Assembly (NCBI GenBank): GCA_003415625.1
Contig: PYIU01000003.1
Location: forward strand, 6,820,001 to 6,884,000
Direction of reading: 5' to 3'
Source: Aquanectria penicillioides
Taxonomy: Eukaryota > Ascomycota > Sordariomycetes > Hypocreales > Nectriaceae
Length of the DNA: 64,000 nucleotides
The notes beneath the pieces were generated by a model. The model did no database searches. It was given only the letters and a program-made list of their open reading frames with translations, and was not told where the DNA came from. Shown one piece after another: positions 37,548 through 49,346 of the stretch; the first letter of the stretch is position 1; every line of letters starts with the position of its first letter. Both the position numbers and the translations under genes were made by a program.

Positions 37548-39791
37548 ATGCAAGAGTGACGTAAATTAAGGCTAAGTAGCAATGGTATTTGCTTTCCCGG
37601 TCCTGCGGAAACGAAGGCCGAATCTTGGTGTTGGGGTCGGAACAATATGAGACATGTTATGACCATGTCAGCCGCAAAGTAGTCACGCCAGCCGGAAAAC
37701 GGAGCGGGCTTCCTTCTACAGGTTCTTCTCGGAAACTTCGGCGAGTTTTAGGTTCTAGTATTCTCAAACACTCGGAGTTTCCCTGGCGGATTTACCTATC
37801 TATATATCCTGAAGCCAAACAGCTCAGGATGATATATGTAGCAGGATGGCGATCGATGCCACTCAAAGATGAATCAGTTCGCTTTAGAGGGGGATTCAAT
37901 ACAAAAATACCATCAAAGCTGACCACGGTCAGCTGCAAAAGTTGCTATGGCGCACATCACAGGGGTATCCCTTCGGCTTAGACATACACATTCTCGGCAC
38001 GGCTAAACGGGTACTGAAGTTGGGGAGAGGAAGCCCCGGATGGCTAAATCACAAGTCTTAGGAGCTCTCACCATAAGCAAGAGATGTGGTTACCTCTTGT
38101 CTATGGGAAGACGAGGGGCAACGGTCTTTACGGCGAACGGGCTCCTAGGGAAGCGAGAGTGAACACAAAATAGGAGTCGTGCTACGTTGGGTTCCCGGGA
38201 ATGTGAATTGTCTCGCTCATGATGGCAGACGTGATACAGAAATCAGTTGAGTAACGTGCGAGACCTCTGTATTTGCAAGGATCAGTGACACGAATCCGGG
38301 GTGTGCAATCTGCAAGCCTCGGGACAGGGGGTTCAGCACGCAGCGCAGTCCGGGCTGGCGGGGTGAGGGGCCTGGGCCGAGGGAGGAAGAGATTGCTTGC
38401 AGCGGCAACATGCACATCCACGCGATTCCTTGTCTGGGCATCTTTCCTGTCCTCGTGCCGCTGGCGCACGATGCAACCCCGGAAGGGAAGAGGCAAGACG
38501 CCCGTAGGGGAGGGTGTAGCACCGGGGAGATGCGCCCGGAACCGCGGAGTTGGATGATTGATATAGCAAAATGACGTTAGGTATGGTGATGAGGGGGGAC
38601 GGATCGGGACCAGGAGGGAGAATCGGATGAGAACATCGGGAAGTAATGGGAGGAAGCATTATGGGAGCTGAAAACCGGGGAAAGGTGACGCGCAGAGCTT
38701 CGTACGAGTGTGAGGTTGATTGCGTTAATGAAGCAAGTAATTGCAGCTGGTGTCACTGTCGTCATGAGGCTCAAGGGTAGGGTTGCTGCAGGTCGGCGGC
38801 GAGATGCATGTTGCAGGATGCAGTGGAAGAGAGGTTGATGAACGCTGGCGGGTATTGGGACGAACCTAGAAGCAAATGATTTGTCCTTGATGTATGCGAG
38901 TCAGCGGTCTTGTGTGTGTGTGATCGACGGCCAGCGGTTGTGGTTGGCTGCTTTTTCTCCTTTCTTTATTTGTTTTCTTTGTGAATTAATTCATTTGATC
39001 TTGTTGTTTTCTTCTTTCCCCGGCGGTGATCGACCGACGCCTGGTGCTTGCTTTGCTGGGATCATGTTTCATCTGGCGCGCGCCACAGGACGGGCGCATC
39101 GCAATCGTATCGCCATCGCATTGCATCACACAAATTTCTGAGACCCATCTGGCGACTCCGTCGGCGGCTGGGTGATGTCTGAATCAAGGGCTTTTCGTAG
39201 GAGGGAAGAGGGAAGCGCCCGCCGCGTCACTGGGCCTCTGAGCCGGAGCGGTGAGACATTGTGACGGGAATTGTCTCGGGGCTCAAGCCTGGACGTCTCG
39301 ATGACTGGTGAGTGACGAGATGGGAGAGCAAGGGCAGCCGAGATGCTCTCTCGGGTAACGGTCCGGACGGGCCATGAGAGTCCCGAGTGACGGAGAGGAA
39401 AAAGCAAGGTGATGGAGTCGAGGCAGACGCGCGCACGGGGTGTGGGGGGGCGGCAGCTGGTTGATTGACGAAGGCGTTTACCAAAAGGAATGAGGGCACG
39501 GAATTGCCATTGTCGGCGTAGAAGTTGGCAACCGGCGGATACAGGATTGGTGATGAATAGCGGAGGATGCGTGGGTAGAGTTGGTGGTGCTCGCGTTTGG
39601 GTGCACACGTGCGCATTACATTAGCTTGCACCTACCCAGTTGGGCAGTTGAAACGGGATATCGAGCATGGCTAGTAGGGCTGGTAGTGGATGGTGGAGGG
39701 CCGATGGTGGTGGTGGTGGTGGTGGGTGTGCGTCGTGCTAGAGCGTGTGCATGTGTGTGGATGGACGTGCGAATCAGTCAATGCCGATGTC

Positions 39792-39834
39792 CATGTCAGT
39801 GTCAGTGTCAGTGTCAGTGCCAGTGCCAGTGCCA
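39792..39834. repeat. hexanucleotide CAGTGT/CAGTGC repeat
   Basis: About seven 6-bp units, changing from CAGTGT to CAGTGC along the array. Confidence 0.85.
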
Positions 39835-42800
39835 ATGTCAACGATAATGAATGACTATGTCATCAATGCATCGATAGGGAAAGGGACACGGATAGAGATG
39901 CGGATTAGCATCGCGATTGGGATTGGGAGGTGTCATGGCGACCAGGGAGTGAGCCTCTCCGTGTTTTTCCCTTCCTCCCTCTGCCTCTTTCTGACTCGGT
40001 GATGACCTCTCTGGGCCCCACGAGGTAGGTACCTGTATCATGAGTTGCATTTATCCAAAGGTCAGCTTGCCCATCCATCAAACAAAGCAAGCATGCCAAG
40101 GTAGCGTGAGGCCTTTTTGTCTTGCTTTCGTTCTCATCTCATCCCGCGCCTCGTCGTCTACTTCCCTGCCAGGCAGGCCGTTGAGCAGTCTCCATCTCCC
40201 ATCTCCATCCCCATCCCCATCCCCATCCTGCCGCCTCCGCTCCGCTCCGCCTCCTCCTCAACCTTTCTCGTTCTCACTCACTCTCACACTTTCACTCCCA
40301 CTACCTCGCTCTATCTCCACTCTGCATCTGCGCCTTTCTCTCTCGACAGATAAAACACCACCCCCCTCTCCAATGAGCTAAGGTCCCCCAATAACTTAAT
40401 CGTTTTCGGTATTGCTACTATTGGTGCTTCCAGAGACGCCTCTACGTAAGCAGGTGTAAGGGCAAGGTGGGATTGAAGGTGGGTTAATTAGAAGAAATGG
40501 CGGGAAAATGAGCACCCTCATGCTTTCTCGGCACACACAGACCAGACGAGAGATGGTGACGTGACCTGACATGACGATTTCTTGGGTCCCTCTCGATGGG
40601 TCCTCCTGCCTCTCCGTACCTCTCCGTACCTCTCCGCTCTGTTAAGTCATACTGGTGTGTCCATCCTGTCGGGTCGTATCTCGCTCTCGGGGCTCCTCAA
40701 GGTGGTTCCCCGTCGTGGCTAGCCGCGGTGGGCTTCTTCTTGCCCTTGACTCTTTGGCTCTGAAGTGGATTCTCGCTTGTCCCATCCCTGGCTTTGAATT
40801 CGCATTCCGGGTAGTTATGGGAAAAATCCCATCATTCGCACAGTTGATAGAGTGGTCTGGGCTCGGGGGCCTAAGTTGGCTGGGCTTGAATGACAACCCC
40901 ATCCTGTCAGAACCCACACGTTCCCATCCCTCATGTCAATGTCCCGAGGTGGGCTTGTTCGCCGGTGGTGGCACGGTTCCGTCATGGTCAGCCGAGACGA
41001 CACCGAGATGGGGAAGAAATGCACAGAGACCGAAACGGGATGCAATCCTTGTTGGGGAAGCCTTTTTTTTTTTTTGTTGTTGTTGTTCTTTCTTTTACTG
41101 ATGGGGAGATGAGGTGGGTGGAGGAGGGGCTGTCTCTTGTGTGGCTCTTGGTGGCTCTCCGTGATTACCTGTGGCTCCATGGATGGATGTTGCAATTCCC
41201 GAGGCCGAACGCTCTTCTGCCTGCAACAATCAGATGTTTGACTGCCATCGTTTTCTTTTTCGTTCTTCTATGCCCTTCCCATTGCTGATGTTGTTGTCTA
41301 CCGTCTTTTTGTTTGCTTACAGCTACGCATGTATGTAGGCCAACTGGAAGGCCCTCGGATCTCGGATCAGGTGTCAACCATGCCATCGTGGGCGAATGCT
41401 ACGTGCATTGCAATAGACGGTCTAGAGAAGCGAAAAAGAAACGACCAGAAAGAATAAAAGAAACAATAGAACAGGGCGGCCGGCAGCGGTGGGCGGTGGG
41501 TGACGGGGCCCATGATCCGGGATTCCGGTCTGTGGGCAACGGCATGGAACCTGGACGAACATACGACGGGAGAGGGAGCTGCCCGGAGAGCGGGGATCCT
41601 TTCACTTGTTTTTGTGGTTTCTTTTTTCCTTCTGGCTCTTCATTTTGGAGGAGTGATCCCTGCCAGGCTCGGAGGGCAGAGTGAGGCATGAGGATGAGTT
41701 AGTAGGGAGGGAGAAGGGGGTGTGGCCTCGTTGCGACGCTCGGCATGAGAGCGGGCTTTGTATCATGACCGTCTCCTGACCCTCTTCTGGTGTGCTTTCT
41801 GGCCGTGTCGCGTCGGCATCCGCATGGCCACGTCCAAGGACCACGGATGGACAATGTTTTCCCTCGATCCGGCTTCCCTGGCGCATCGTGTCATGTCTTT
41901 CTGTGTCCATCTGTCCATCTGTCCATGTCCCATCCTGTCACATCCCGTCCCTTTTCCCTCCAGCCACCAAGGACATTTCTTCCATCCATCCACATCCATC
42001 CTGCGGCTCTCTATTCATTTCGTTTGTCACCCTCGCCATTTTACTGGGGAAGGTTTATTACGTATATTCTTTTCTCTCCTCTTTTCTCTCTGGATTTTCT
42101 TTTCCCTTTCGACTTCTTTTCTTTTTCCTCCTTCTTTCTTCTTCTTTGTCTGCCGTTCCCGAGTCTCCGTTTCGGCTTAGCTCCTTAGTTCATCATCATT
42201 ATCACCTGGGCTTCCCACCTAGTCTCACCCCCAAGCTACCTGGACCTTGACCTCACTCACCGACGGATTTTACCACATCAACAAGAAGAAAAGAGACGCA
42301 ACCCCACGACATCGGTTCGGACAGATCAATTAGCCCTAGTCAGACCGAGCAGTGGCCCCCAACCGCGAGCCTGCCCCCCCCTTCCGCTCTTCTCTCCTCC
42401 TGCGGATTTGCTTTTTCCTCTACCGTCCCAGCGGTCACAGACCCTCCTAAAACCCTTGGAGATCTTCTAGTTCCTCTGGGGGCATAGTTACCATACCAGA
42501 GCGACTGCAAAGCTAGCCTGGGGCGACTGCTGGGGTCTAGAGACGCCAAAAGCGACTTAGAGGCAGCTCGGCGTCTGTACTTGTCCAAGGACCACAGCAC
42601 CAGTTCCTTACTGTCGGTAACCCCTTGACGACGTGATCCACGCTGGGTCCTGTCGGGTGTTTTTCAATCATTCTCAAACATCAGAGCGACCGACAACTGC
42701 ATCAGCTGTTTTTGTTCCAGCCGCGTCGCGTCCTAAACAAGTAAGGATAAAAGACGAGAGGAAATCCGCGGCTCGTTGATTCTGGGTTTGTTTGCACGTG

Positions 42801-43180
42801 CCGACCAGAGACAGTTCTTAGCTTCCGCTGGGATTTTGGGGGCGTTACAAATTGCACATTGCTCTGTGCAACACTGCGCCGCCGCATGCCATATCCTCCA
42901 TCTGAATCAAACCAAACCAGCCTCTAACATCATCTTACTTGTCGCATCGCATCGGGATTGGGACCCCGTCCACACCAACAGCAACAACCGATACTGCAAC
43001 TGCACAGTCAGTGCTTCTACCTCTCCACCCATCCGGCATCCAGCCAATTCATACCTTTACCTATCAGCCCATCGGCCATCAGCCAACGACAGCTGCTACC
43101 GCCTTTCTCCCTTTGGCAGCCTGTTCTTGTTGATATTGCTTGCCTCGCTCGTTCGCTCGCTTGCCCGCTCGCCTGCTGTC

Positions 43181-43181
43181 C

Positions 43182-43208
<27 letters not shown>
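43181..43208. repeat. (CT)n microsatellite
   Basis: About fourteen CT units in the pyrimidine-rich block upstream of the CNL1-like gene. Confidence 0.9.
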
Positions 43209-43212
<4 letters not shown>

Positions 43213-44199
43213 GCCCGCCCGCTTGCTTGCTTCTTCGCCCATTGCCGGACCCAAGTCCTCGACGCCGGGTTTATCAATCGAGCAGGAAAAAGGAAAACAT
43301 CCCTGCTTGTGCATTTCTTGGGGGCGCCACCTCTCTGTTCTCCCCACGCCAGAGACACCCTCCACGCTCCGCCAGGCGACGCCCACGATCAAGCCGCCCA
43401 ACTGCCCAGCCGCATAGCGACAGGCCTCGCCGTCTCCAATCACCATTCATCAGCATCATTGGAACCGTTCCCTATCGCCGACTGCTGGTTCCCCGATCCC
43501 GCGCTGCCATCGTCGTCTGCTGCTGCCACCATGGTACGTTGCCTGGCTTGCTCTCAAGGTACTCTGCTAGACGCTACCGTCCCACGTTTCGTCCCACGCG
43601 CTCAGAGGCGGCCCAAACCAAAAAGAAAGCATCCCCAATCACTCAAATCGGACAATCGCCAATCCCACACACTCCCACCCACACTCTCCTGCTCACCCTT
43701 GACCCTCAGCCAAGTCCCGGCCTCCTCCCCCAGTCGGTCCCCAGTTTAAGTCGCACGCACACACACAATCCCTTCAACCCCCAGTCCAAGTTCCCAGCGC
43801 CAAAAAAAACGACCCAGCGACCAAGCAAGCCCGAGCCCAAAAATCGAAACCAGCCCATCATCCCTGCCTCTCTCACCGAAATCTGCGCCGCCGCGCCCTC
43901 CGTCGGTATACTACCACTGTCACTTCGTACCGGCGTCTTGCTCACCTACTACCTCGTCTCGACCTAATATCGAGTACCGACCTACCTGCCTACCTAACTT
44001 ACCTAAATCTACCCCCTCTCCCGCCCGTCTCTCCGTCTCGCCGTCCCATTCTCCAATCACCACCGCCCGTCTTCTCCCCAGAAGCAAAGCAACTCTGTGT
44101 CTCGCGCTTCCGCTTCCTTGTCCTCTCTCTTTTCTCTCTTCTCCTCGCCACTCCACTCCCTCTCCTCTCTTACATACACTACTTCCTCTCCACCGCCGC

Positions 44200-44227
44200 C
44201 TCCTCCTCCTCCTCCTCCTCCTCCTCT
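44200..44227. repeat. (CCT)n trinucleotide repeat
   Basis: Nine CCT units. It makes a poly-Pro or poly-Leu frame by chance and is not evidence of a gene. Confidence 0.9.
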
Positions 44228-44941
44228 ACCACCACACTCTCTTCTCTCCTCCTTCTCTCTTGTTTCTCTAGCTTCCCTCTACTGTTACGCCAGTACGCAG
44301 GGTAGCTAGAAAACAAACCATCTTCCTCCTCCTTCTCCCCTCCTTCCCTTTCATCCCCCCTCTTCAATCTTCCCTCTACTTCATCTTCGCGGTGCCCCTC
44401 TTCCACCTGCAGCAAATCACCACGCCCAGTTGTTGTCTCTTCCCCCCCCACATTGACGATGCCCATGGTCGCCACCATCCCGATATCATGATGCTCTGCG
44501 CAGCACAGCATTCGCCAATTTCAAGGCCATTGCCGTCGTTGTTGTTGCTGCCGCCGTATTCTCCAGACTCGATATCGCCTGTCGAATTTACTTTGGTCAC
44601 ATTGACATCGTCATCACTACCACCATTATCGCCCTCCTCGTCAATACATCACCACCTTCCACGTCCGTCTTGCCAATCGCTCCCGTCCTCGTCCCCGCCG
44701 ACCTCAACATTGATCCCAATCCGCAATAGCCCATGTCCCCAACCGCTATATTCTACACTTACCGAATCTCTCCACGCCCTCCCGCTTTACGCATACTCAA
44801 ACTTCTCCGTCAAAAACAACCACCAACGCCGCCGTCCCGAGCCGCCTAGAGATCCTCCCAACCTCGGCCACCGCCGCATTCGCGACCCCTCCGGCCTCCC
44901 CACGCCATAGCGCATAGCGCCCCCTTGTGCGGCTGCCCGCA

Positions 44942-45487
44942 ATGTCGACCCAGGCTGTTCCCGACACCCAGCTAGGGCTCAGTGCCGAGGAGATCCAGCT
45001 GCTGCGCCAGGGCCAGGCGGCGTTGGGAGGTGGGGGGTCCAGCAGCTCGCGCGCCGCCAGCCGAGCCAGCAGTCAGGGCCTTTTGCTCCTCGATAGCTCC
45101 TCACTCAGCGCTTTGGGGCGCTACTTTGACCATCTGATGTCGAGCATTGAACAAAGGATCCAGCATCTGAGCTACGAGGCCCAGAGGTTCACCCAGCTAC
45201 AGTACGACGAGGCCGACGGCATCATCTCCGGCGCCGACGCCGAGATTGCGCGCTATACTGAGATCCTCCAACAGCTCGACGAGCTCGAAGTGGACTTTGA
45301 CCGCATTGCCCACATTAAAGAGATTGTTAAAGGGTACAGATCGAGGGTTGAATCTCTCGATCGTGACCTCGACAGCAGCGGTTCCAGCCGAAGCCATAGA
45401 CATTCTTCGTCGCACCACTCATCCCATCGACATGGTCACAGCCATTCCCATCGACACCACAGCAGTTCCCACCGATCACGGCATTGA
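44942..45487 (+). CDS. small coiled-coil protein, BLOC-1 subunit CNL1-like
   Basis: Single exon of 186 residues from ATG 44942. Residues about 1-45 are Ser/Ala/Gly-rich. Residues about 50-155 form one long amphipathic helical segment ('YFDHLMSSIEQRIQHL...', 'IARYTEILQQLDELEVDFDRI', 'IKEIVKGYRSRVESL'). Its layout resembles yeast Cnl1, a subunit of the BLOC-1 complex that works on endosomes in cargo sorting and Rab regulation; yeast Cnl1 is about 122 residues and has the same order of helix, 'L..CD.LE' and final '.I...F..R'. The last about 33 residues are an unusual Ser/His/Arg tail with 13 His, not part of the family core. An upstream ATG can be linked only by a 1.4-kb intron, so 44942 is preferred. 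Assignment rests on remembered family pattern, not a search. A pyrimidine-rich region of about 3 kb precedes it. Confidence 0.7.
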   Translation: MSTQAVPDTQLGLSAEEIQLLRQGQAALGGGGSSSSRAASRASSQGLLLLDSSSLSALGRYFDHLMSSIEQRIQHLSYEAQRFTQLQYDEADGIISGADAEIARYTEILQQLDELEVDFDRIAHIKEIVKGYRSRVESLDRDLDSSGSSRSHRHSSSHHSSHRHGHSHSHRHHSSSHRSRH

Positions 45488-48400
45488 ACCAATTGATCGC
45501 TATAAAAAAAAAACCTCTCCCTCAGCCCCCGACGGCTGCAATCGTCGACGTCCCCCCGCGAAGCAGGACTCAATCCATCTGGATCGGGGGGAATCCAAAA
45601 AGAAAAACAAAAGAATTGGTCACAAGACTAGGGACTTTCCTTTTTTCCAACCAAAACAAAATTCATCTACAGAGATTGGAGGAGAAGGCGACGTTCCTGC
45701 GCGGGTTTACACAGGACCGCTACGCACACGCACAAACGCACGCACATGCATGCACACACACACGCATACACAACACACACGCGCACTCGGAAACTGAGGG
45801 AGGTTTTTTTTCGTCTCTTCTCTCCTCGCCATTTGAGACGCTACGACATGGATTCTAACGGGGGCGCCTGGGTCGTGGGAATTGGAAGATTGATGGGCCT
45901 CGCGGCTATGCAAGATGGAATTGGCCTCACGGCTGGTTAATGTTTGTTTGTTGGTTTTTTTTTTTTTTTTTTTTACTATTCTGCACTTTTAACCCTTATT
46001 ATTATTATTTTCCCCCTCGGATTGGTGGCTATCCGGCGTTGATCCCCTTATGTTACTTCAATGGGCCGTTCCCGGGGCGCAAGACTCAGTCAATCAGGGC
46101 TTTTAGGTCTCCTGGCTTTTTTTTCCACATGCACGTCTTAACCCCCCAAGTACTGTTTGACAAAACCGCTGGGTCAATGTGTGGCTTTTTGATGAAAAAT
46201 ACCCCTTATCATGTTGAATTATTGGACTCTAAACTCTTAGTTTCGCGACATAAAACACTAAAACAATAAGATGATCTGACTCTAGACGTGGCTCTTGTCC
46301 GAAAGTTGCGAAAGTGAAGGGAAGTGAGCGACAGTGAAGGGATAATGGCGACGCGTACATGCGACGTGCAGCTTCTTCCCACAGAAGATAAAACACAATG
46401 CCCAATGCCAACACGCCAAGGTCAATGCCAAAAAGATGGCTCGCACTCAACTTGGTTTAGATCGCGCACTTGGTCTGCAAGACGCATATTGTCGTTCTCG
46501 TCACGCATGCCGAATCCGCCCTGTCCCCAACGAGTGGTCGGGGTGCAGCTTTGCGCGCATGGCCGAAGAGCTGCGTGGCTCGCCTCGCTGCTCGAATGGG
46601 CGGATCCGGTTGTTCCCAGTGGCTCGAAACGGTCTCGGGCCTGGCCTGGCCCGGCTGCGGTTCTGGCCCCGGGGGTCGGAATGGTGAAGACAGGGTGAGA
46701 CGCAGTGATGCCCAACGCCAGCGGATGACTTGTCTCTATGTGTATGTGTATGTGTATGTATGTTTTTGAGTGGTGTGAGCGTGGGGGAGGACTGGATGGG
46801 ACAGCACAGAGCTGGGACGAGACTGGCGGCGGCATCTTTTGAGGTTCCGCCTTTAAGCCCATAAGATGTGATATTATTGACCGCGCGTGCGGGCGTTCTT
46901 GTTCATGATGCCCTTCTGCCTCTTATTTTTTTTCAACGTCATGCCCCGCATGTGCCAGATCGAGGTTGTGGATGGCCTCTGTCAGTGGTGTAAGCCGCCT
47001 CCTACGCCGCCGCCACCACCATCATGGTCCGGCCTGGTAATTGGACGCGCTCTGGACTTGGAAACACGGGGGTTAATTAATCCTCCGTGGAATCTGGGGA
47101 GGGGGGGCGTCCAGATTCCCCGATTGGGGAATTATATTGCCGGTGCTGGAATGGGCATCCTGTCTAGGTCGGAGATGAAAATACGTTGCTCTGTCGGGGC
47201 CATATCATGGATTTGCCAAGGAGCTCTGGAGAAGCGTGACTGCTGCGTTCCTGCTGAAGGAGGAAGAAAAGCATGTACGTCGTGTATCCTGATGCAACAT
47301 CATCAAAAACATTAAGCCTCCGCGATGATCTCCATAGCAGAGTAATATCAAAAGAAACCCCCCCTTCTAAAAAAAAAACCCCCCAGGGAAAATAAAGATT
47401 AAATAAAACAATAAATCATCAACAAAAAAAAAAAAGAATTGGCCTTTGGCAGGCTCCGGCAGTCATGATTGATGTAGTGTATGAATGTAGGCTAGTTCAG
47501 ATGATCGCTTGAGTCATGCTTACACATGTGGTAAGTGATCAGCGTCTGGAAGCTGCAGCGTGCAAGTGACAGTTGGGGGCTAGCTCCACAATAGTCATGA
47601 CAGATTTGCATCTCTATATTGCTGTATGCTTTGATGCCTGACCACAGTAGCATGTTGTGTGTGTGTTTTTTTTTCATCCTCTCTTCTGCCTTGTTGACCG
47701 AATGCGAATAAGCGTCACCGTCTGCATGCTTAACCTGAGACGACGAGATACTCCGACTAAGCACCGATCTTTAGTGACGTGATTCGGACCATTTGCCAAG
47801 TTCATGACATTGCAGACTACGTGGGAAAGAGGGGGGGTCTGCTCATTGATGCAACTCCCAAGGTTGACATGTTGATGATAGTCACACTATACGTGCTGTG
47901 ACATCTCATGTCATGCCATCTTGCTCATTTCACACACGGTTTCAAACAATAGAGAAACTGCAATTGTTGTTTCAAAGCACTATGGTTCTCAATGGGGGTT
48001 ACGACGGCGTTTTGTTCCGCATTCCTTGATGGATGAAACAATAGAAAGTGGTGAATCCTGAACGGGCTTAGCCTCCCCCTTTGTATTGTGAGACAAGTCT
48101 TAAGAGACGACGACTCCTCTCACTAAGCACTTTATCTTCTCTGCCCTCCGCAGATTACGGTCCATGTTACGTACAAAAATGCGCGAGGCCTAATTCAAAT
48201 CCATATCCTCGATTGCATCGATACCAAGGAGGTACATGCCAGCGTTCAAGTCCCAGTACCTCTCTCCACGCCCGTGGGATGAAAAAGGGGCTGCAGATTC
48301 TCCAGCCCCTGCAAGTCAGCATCTTTGTACAAGACCCGCGTGGGATGGATCTCGGTATAGGTCGGTCTGGACTTTTTTTTTTTTACGAGCTAAGCTTTTT

Positions 48401-48527
48401 GGTGGGAGTGTCAATGATGACGTTGTTCCCGCGGGCTTTGGTGCTTGCTGAGCGACACTAGCTTCCTGCATGTTCGCCATGGCGCTCGGTATCTGACCCA
48501 TCCCACGCTCTTTCAAACACCCCGGTA
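45488..48527. other. intergenic, no recognisable gene
   Basis: Contains the 3' flank of the CNL1-like gene, a CA/CG-rich repeat at about 45725-45785, a T20 run at 45955-45974 and GTATGT repeats near 46737-46760. The plus frames 46324-46698, 46436-46687 and 46887-47315 and minus frame 46422-46862 overlap each other and have no family resemblance. Confidence 0.35.
45955..45974. repeat. poly-T run (20)
   Basis: Twenty T a few hundred bases after the CNL1-like stop codon. Confidence 0.95.
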
Positions 48528-48866
48528 TCAGCCAATGCTGGCTTCTTTAGTCGATATCGGCGAAGAGAACCCCCAATATGGATCCACTTCGGTCTTTGAC
48601 GACTCCGCGAAGACGGGGAGCGCGTGCCTTGGAAGACCTTCGTGGTTTATAGCCCGGGCTGCCGAGGCAGTCCGGCGCTCCTGGGCATCGAAGTCCATGG
48701 ATTGTATGTCCTCAAAGCGAAAGCTGAGCATTTTTCCTGCTCTGGCCTTTGTCGGCTTTTTACAGAAAATGTGCTTCTTGCTGTTGGAAAGGACCTCGAG
48801 TTGGGATGGGAAAACTGAAGGGACTTCTGGGTCCCATATAGAAGCCCCTTGGCGACCCTGACGGTG
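48528..48866 (-). pseudogene. in-frame continuation of the uncharacterised gene after its stop
   Basis: Immediately after the TAG at 48867-48869 the same reading frame stays open for 112 codons to the next stop. The conceptual product has normal amino-acid variety, for example 'SIWDPEVPSVFPSQLEVL', 'KMLSFRFEDIQSMDFDAQERR' and 'VDPYWGFSSPIST', so it looks like the C-terminal part of the gene on its right. Removing the stop would give about 272 residues in total. Tested introns across the stop that use GTTGGA upstream do not keep the frame. A CAG-to-TAG change would explain the stop. Confidence 0.4.
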
Positions 48867-49346
48867 CTAGAATCTATTCGAGAACTCTAAATTGATCCTA
48901 GCCAATCCATCGTTGATAGTGTCAAGTTGTAATTCTGTCCAACTTTCATCCAAGAAGTGCGCCATGGTCCCCCTAGAGACATCTTCGTTATCGGGAGCTA
49001 GAGTCCGAAGCCTCGAGATGAACGGGTTGATTGCCCACCACAGGAAGCTACTCAACGTGCTCATCTCAGCTGACTCATGTTCGTGATCATCCCCGAGGAA
49101 CCCATAAGCATAGATGAGCCCCTTATCGAGATTCCTGTAGGCCCCGGACTGGAGGAAGCTTATGCAGCCCTCCAACTCCTTCCTCTGGGATGGAGACTCG
49201 TCAAAGTCGGCTTTGAAGATGCAGAAGGAAAGCCGCTTACCGCTGCGGCGTATGGGGAGTAAATTGTCTTCGCTGCCGTCGGGTAAAAGCATGCAATCGA
49301 TGAGACAGAATTCGGGCCGCTTAACCGTGGCTTTGGTCTTGCTCAT
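48867..49346 (-). CDS. uncharacterised protein, possibly truncated
   Basis: From ATG 49346 the frame runs 159 codons to a TAG at 48867-48869. I recognise no family. The product is soluble and mixed in composition, with 'KRPEFCLIDCMLLPDGSEDNLLPI' near its start (given here only in part as 'FCLIDCMLLPDGSEDN'), a central 'GLIYAYGFLGDDHEHES' and an aromatic 'SFLWWAINPFISRL'. The frame is also open upstream to 49505 with other ATGs, one of which would add a hydrophobic stretch ('MSMFLTTIAVFMLLHL'). The SKTK start at 49346 is preferred because the upstream part reads like leader. The same frame continues beyond the stop. Neighbour nimA lies upstream on the same strand, 918 bases away. Confidence 0.5.
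   Translation of the reverse strand: MSKTKATVKRPEFCLIDCMLLPDGSEDNLLPIRRSGKRLSFCIFKADFDESPSQRKELEGCISFLQSGAYRNLDKGLIYAYGFLGDDHEHESAEMSTLSSFLWWAINPFISRLRTLAPDNEDVSRGTMAHFLDESWTELQLDTINDGLARINLEFSNRF

Larger units (their letters stand above)
37548..44941. other. gene-poor region, right part of the desert and probable leader of the CNL1-like gene
   Basis: No supportable gene. Repeats: CAGTGT/CAGTGC units at about 39792-39834, CCCATC units at about 40187-40229, (CT)n at 43181-43208 and CTC/TCC units at 44200-44227. From about 41.8 kb to 44.9 kb the plus strand is strongly C/T-rich, which opens long low-complexity frames in several phases (42776-43417, 43140-43967). An ATG directly followed by a GTACGT donor-like sequence lies at 43531. 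This pyrimidine-rich block probably includes promoter and leader of the CNL1-like gene. Confidence 0.35.

Noticed and set aside
42776..43967. Several 200-275-codon plus-strand frames
   Set aside because: The DNA is pyrimidine-rich, so stops are rare in more than one plus frame; the products are Ser/Pro/Leu low-complexity.
48880..48960. Intron spanning the TAG at 48867
   Set aside because: The GTTGGA donor with the TCTAG acceptor gives 77 bases, which shifts the frame to an early stop; other acceptors leave the stop in place.
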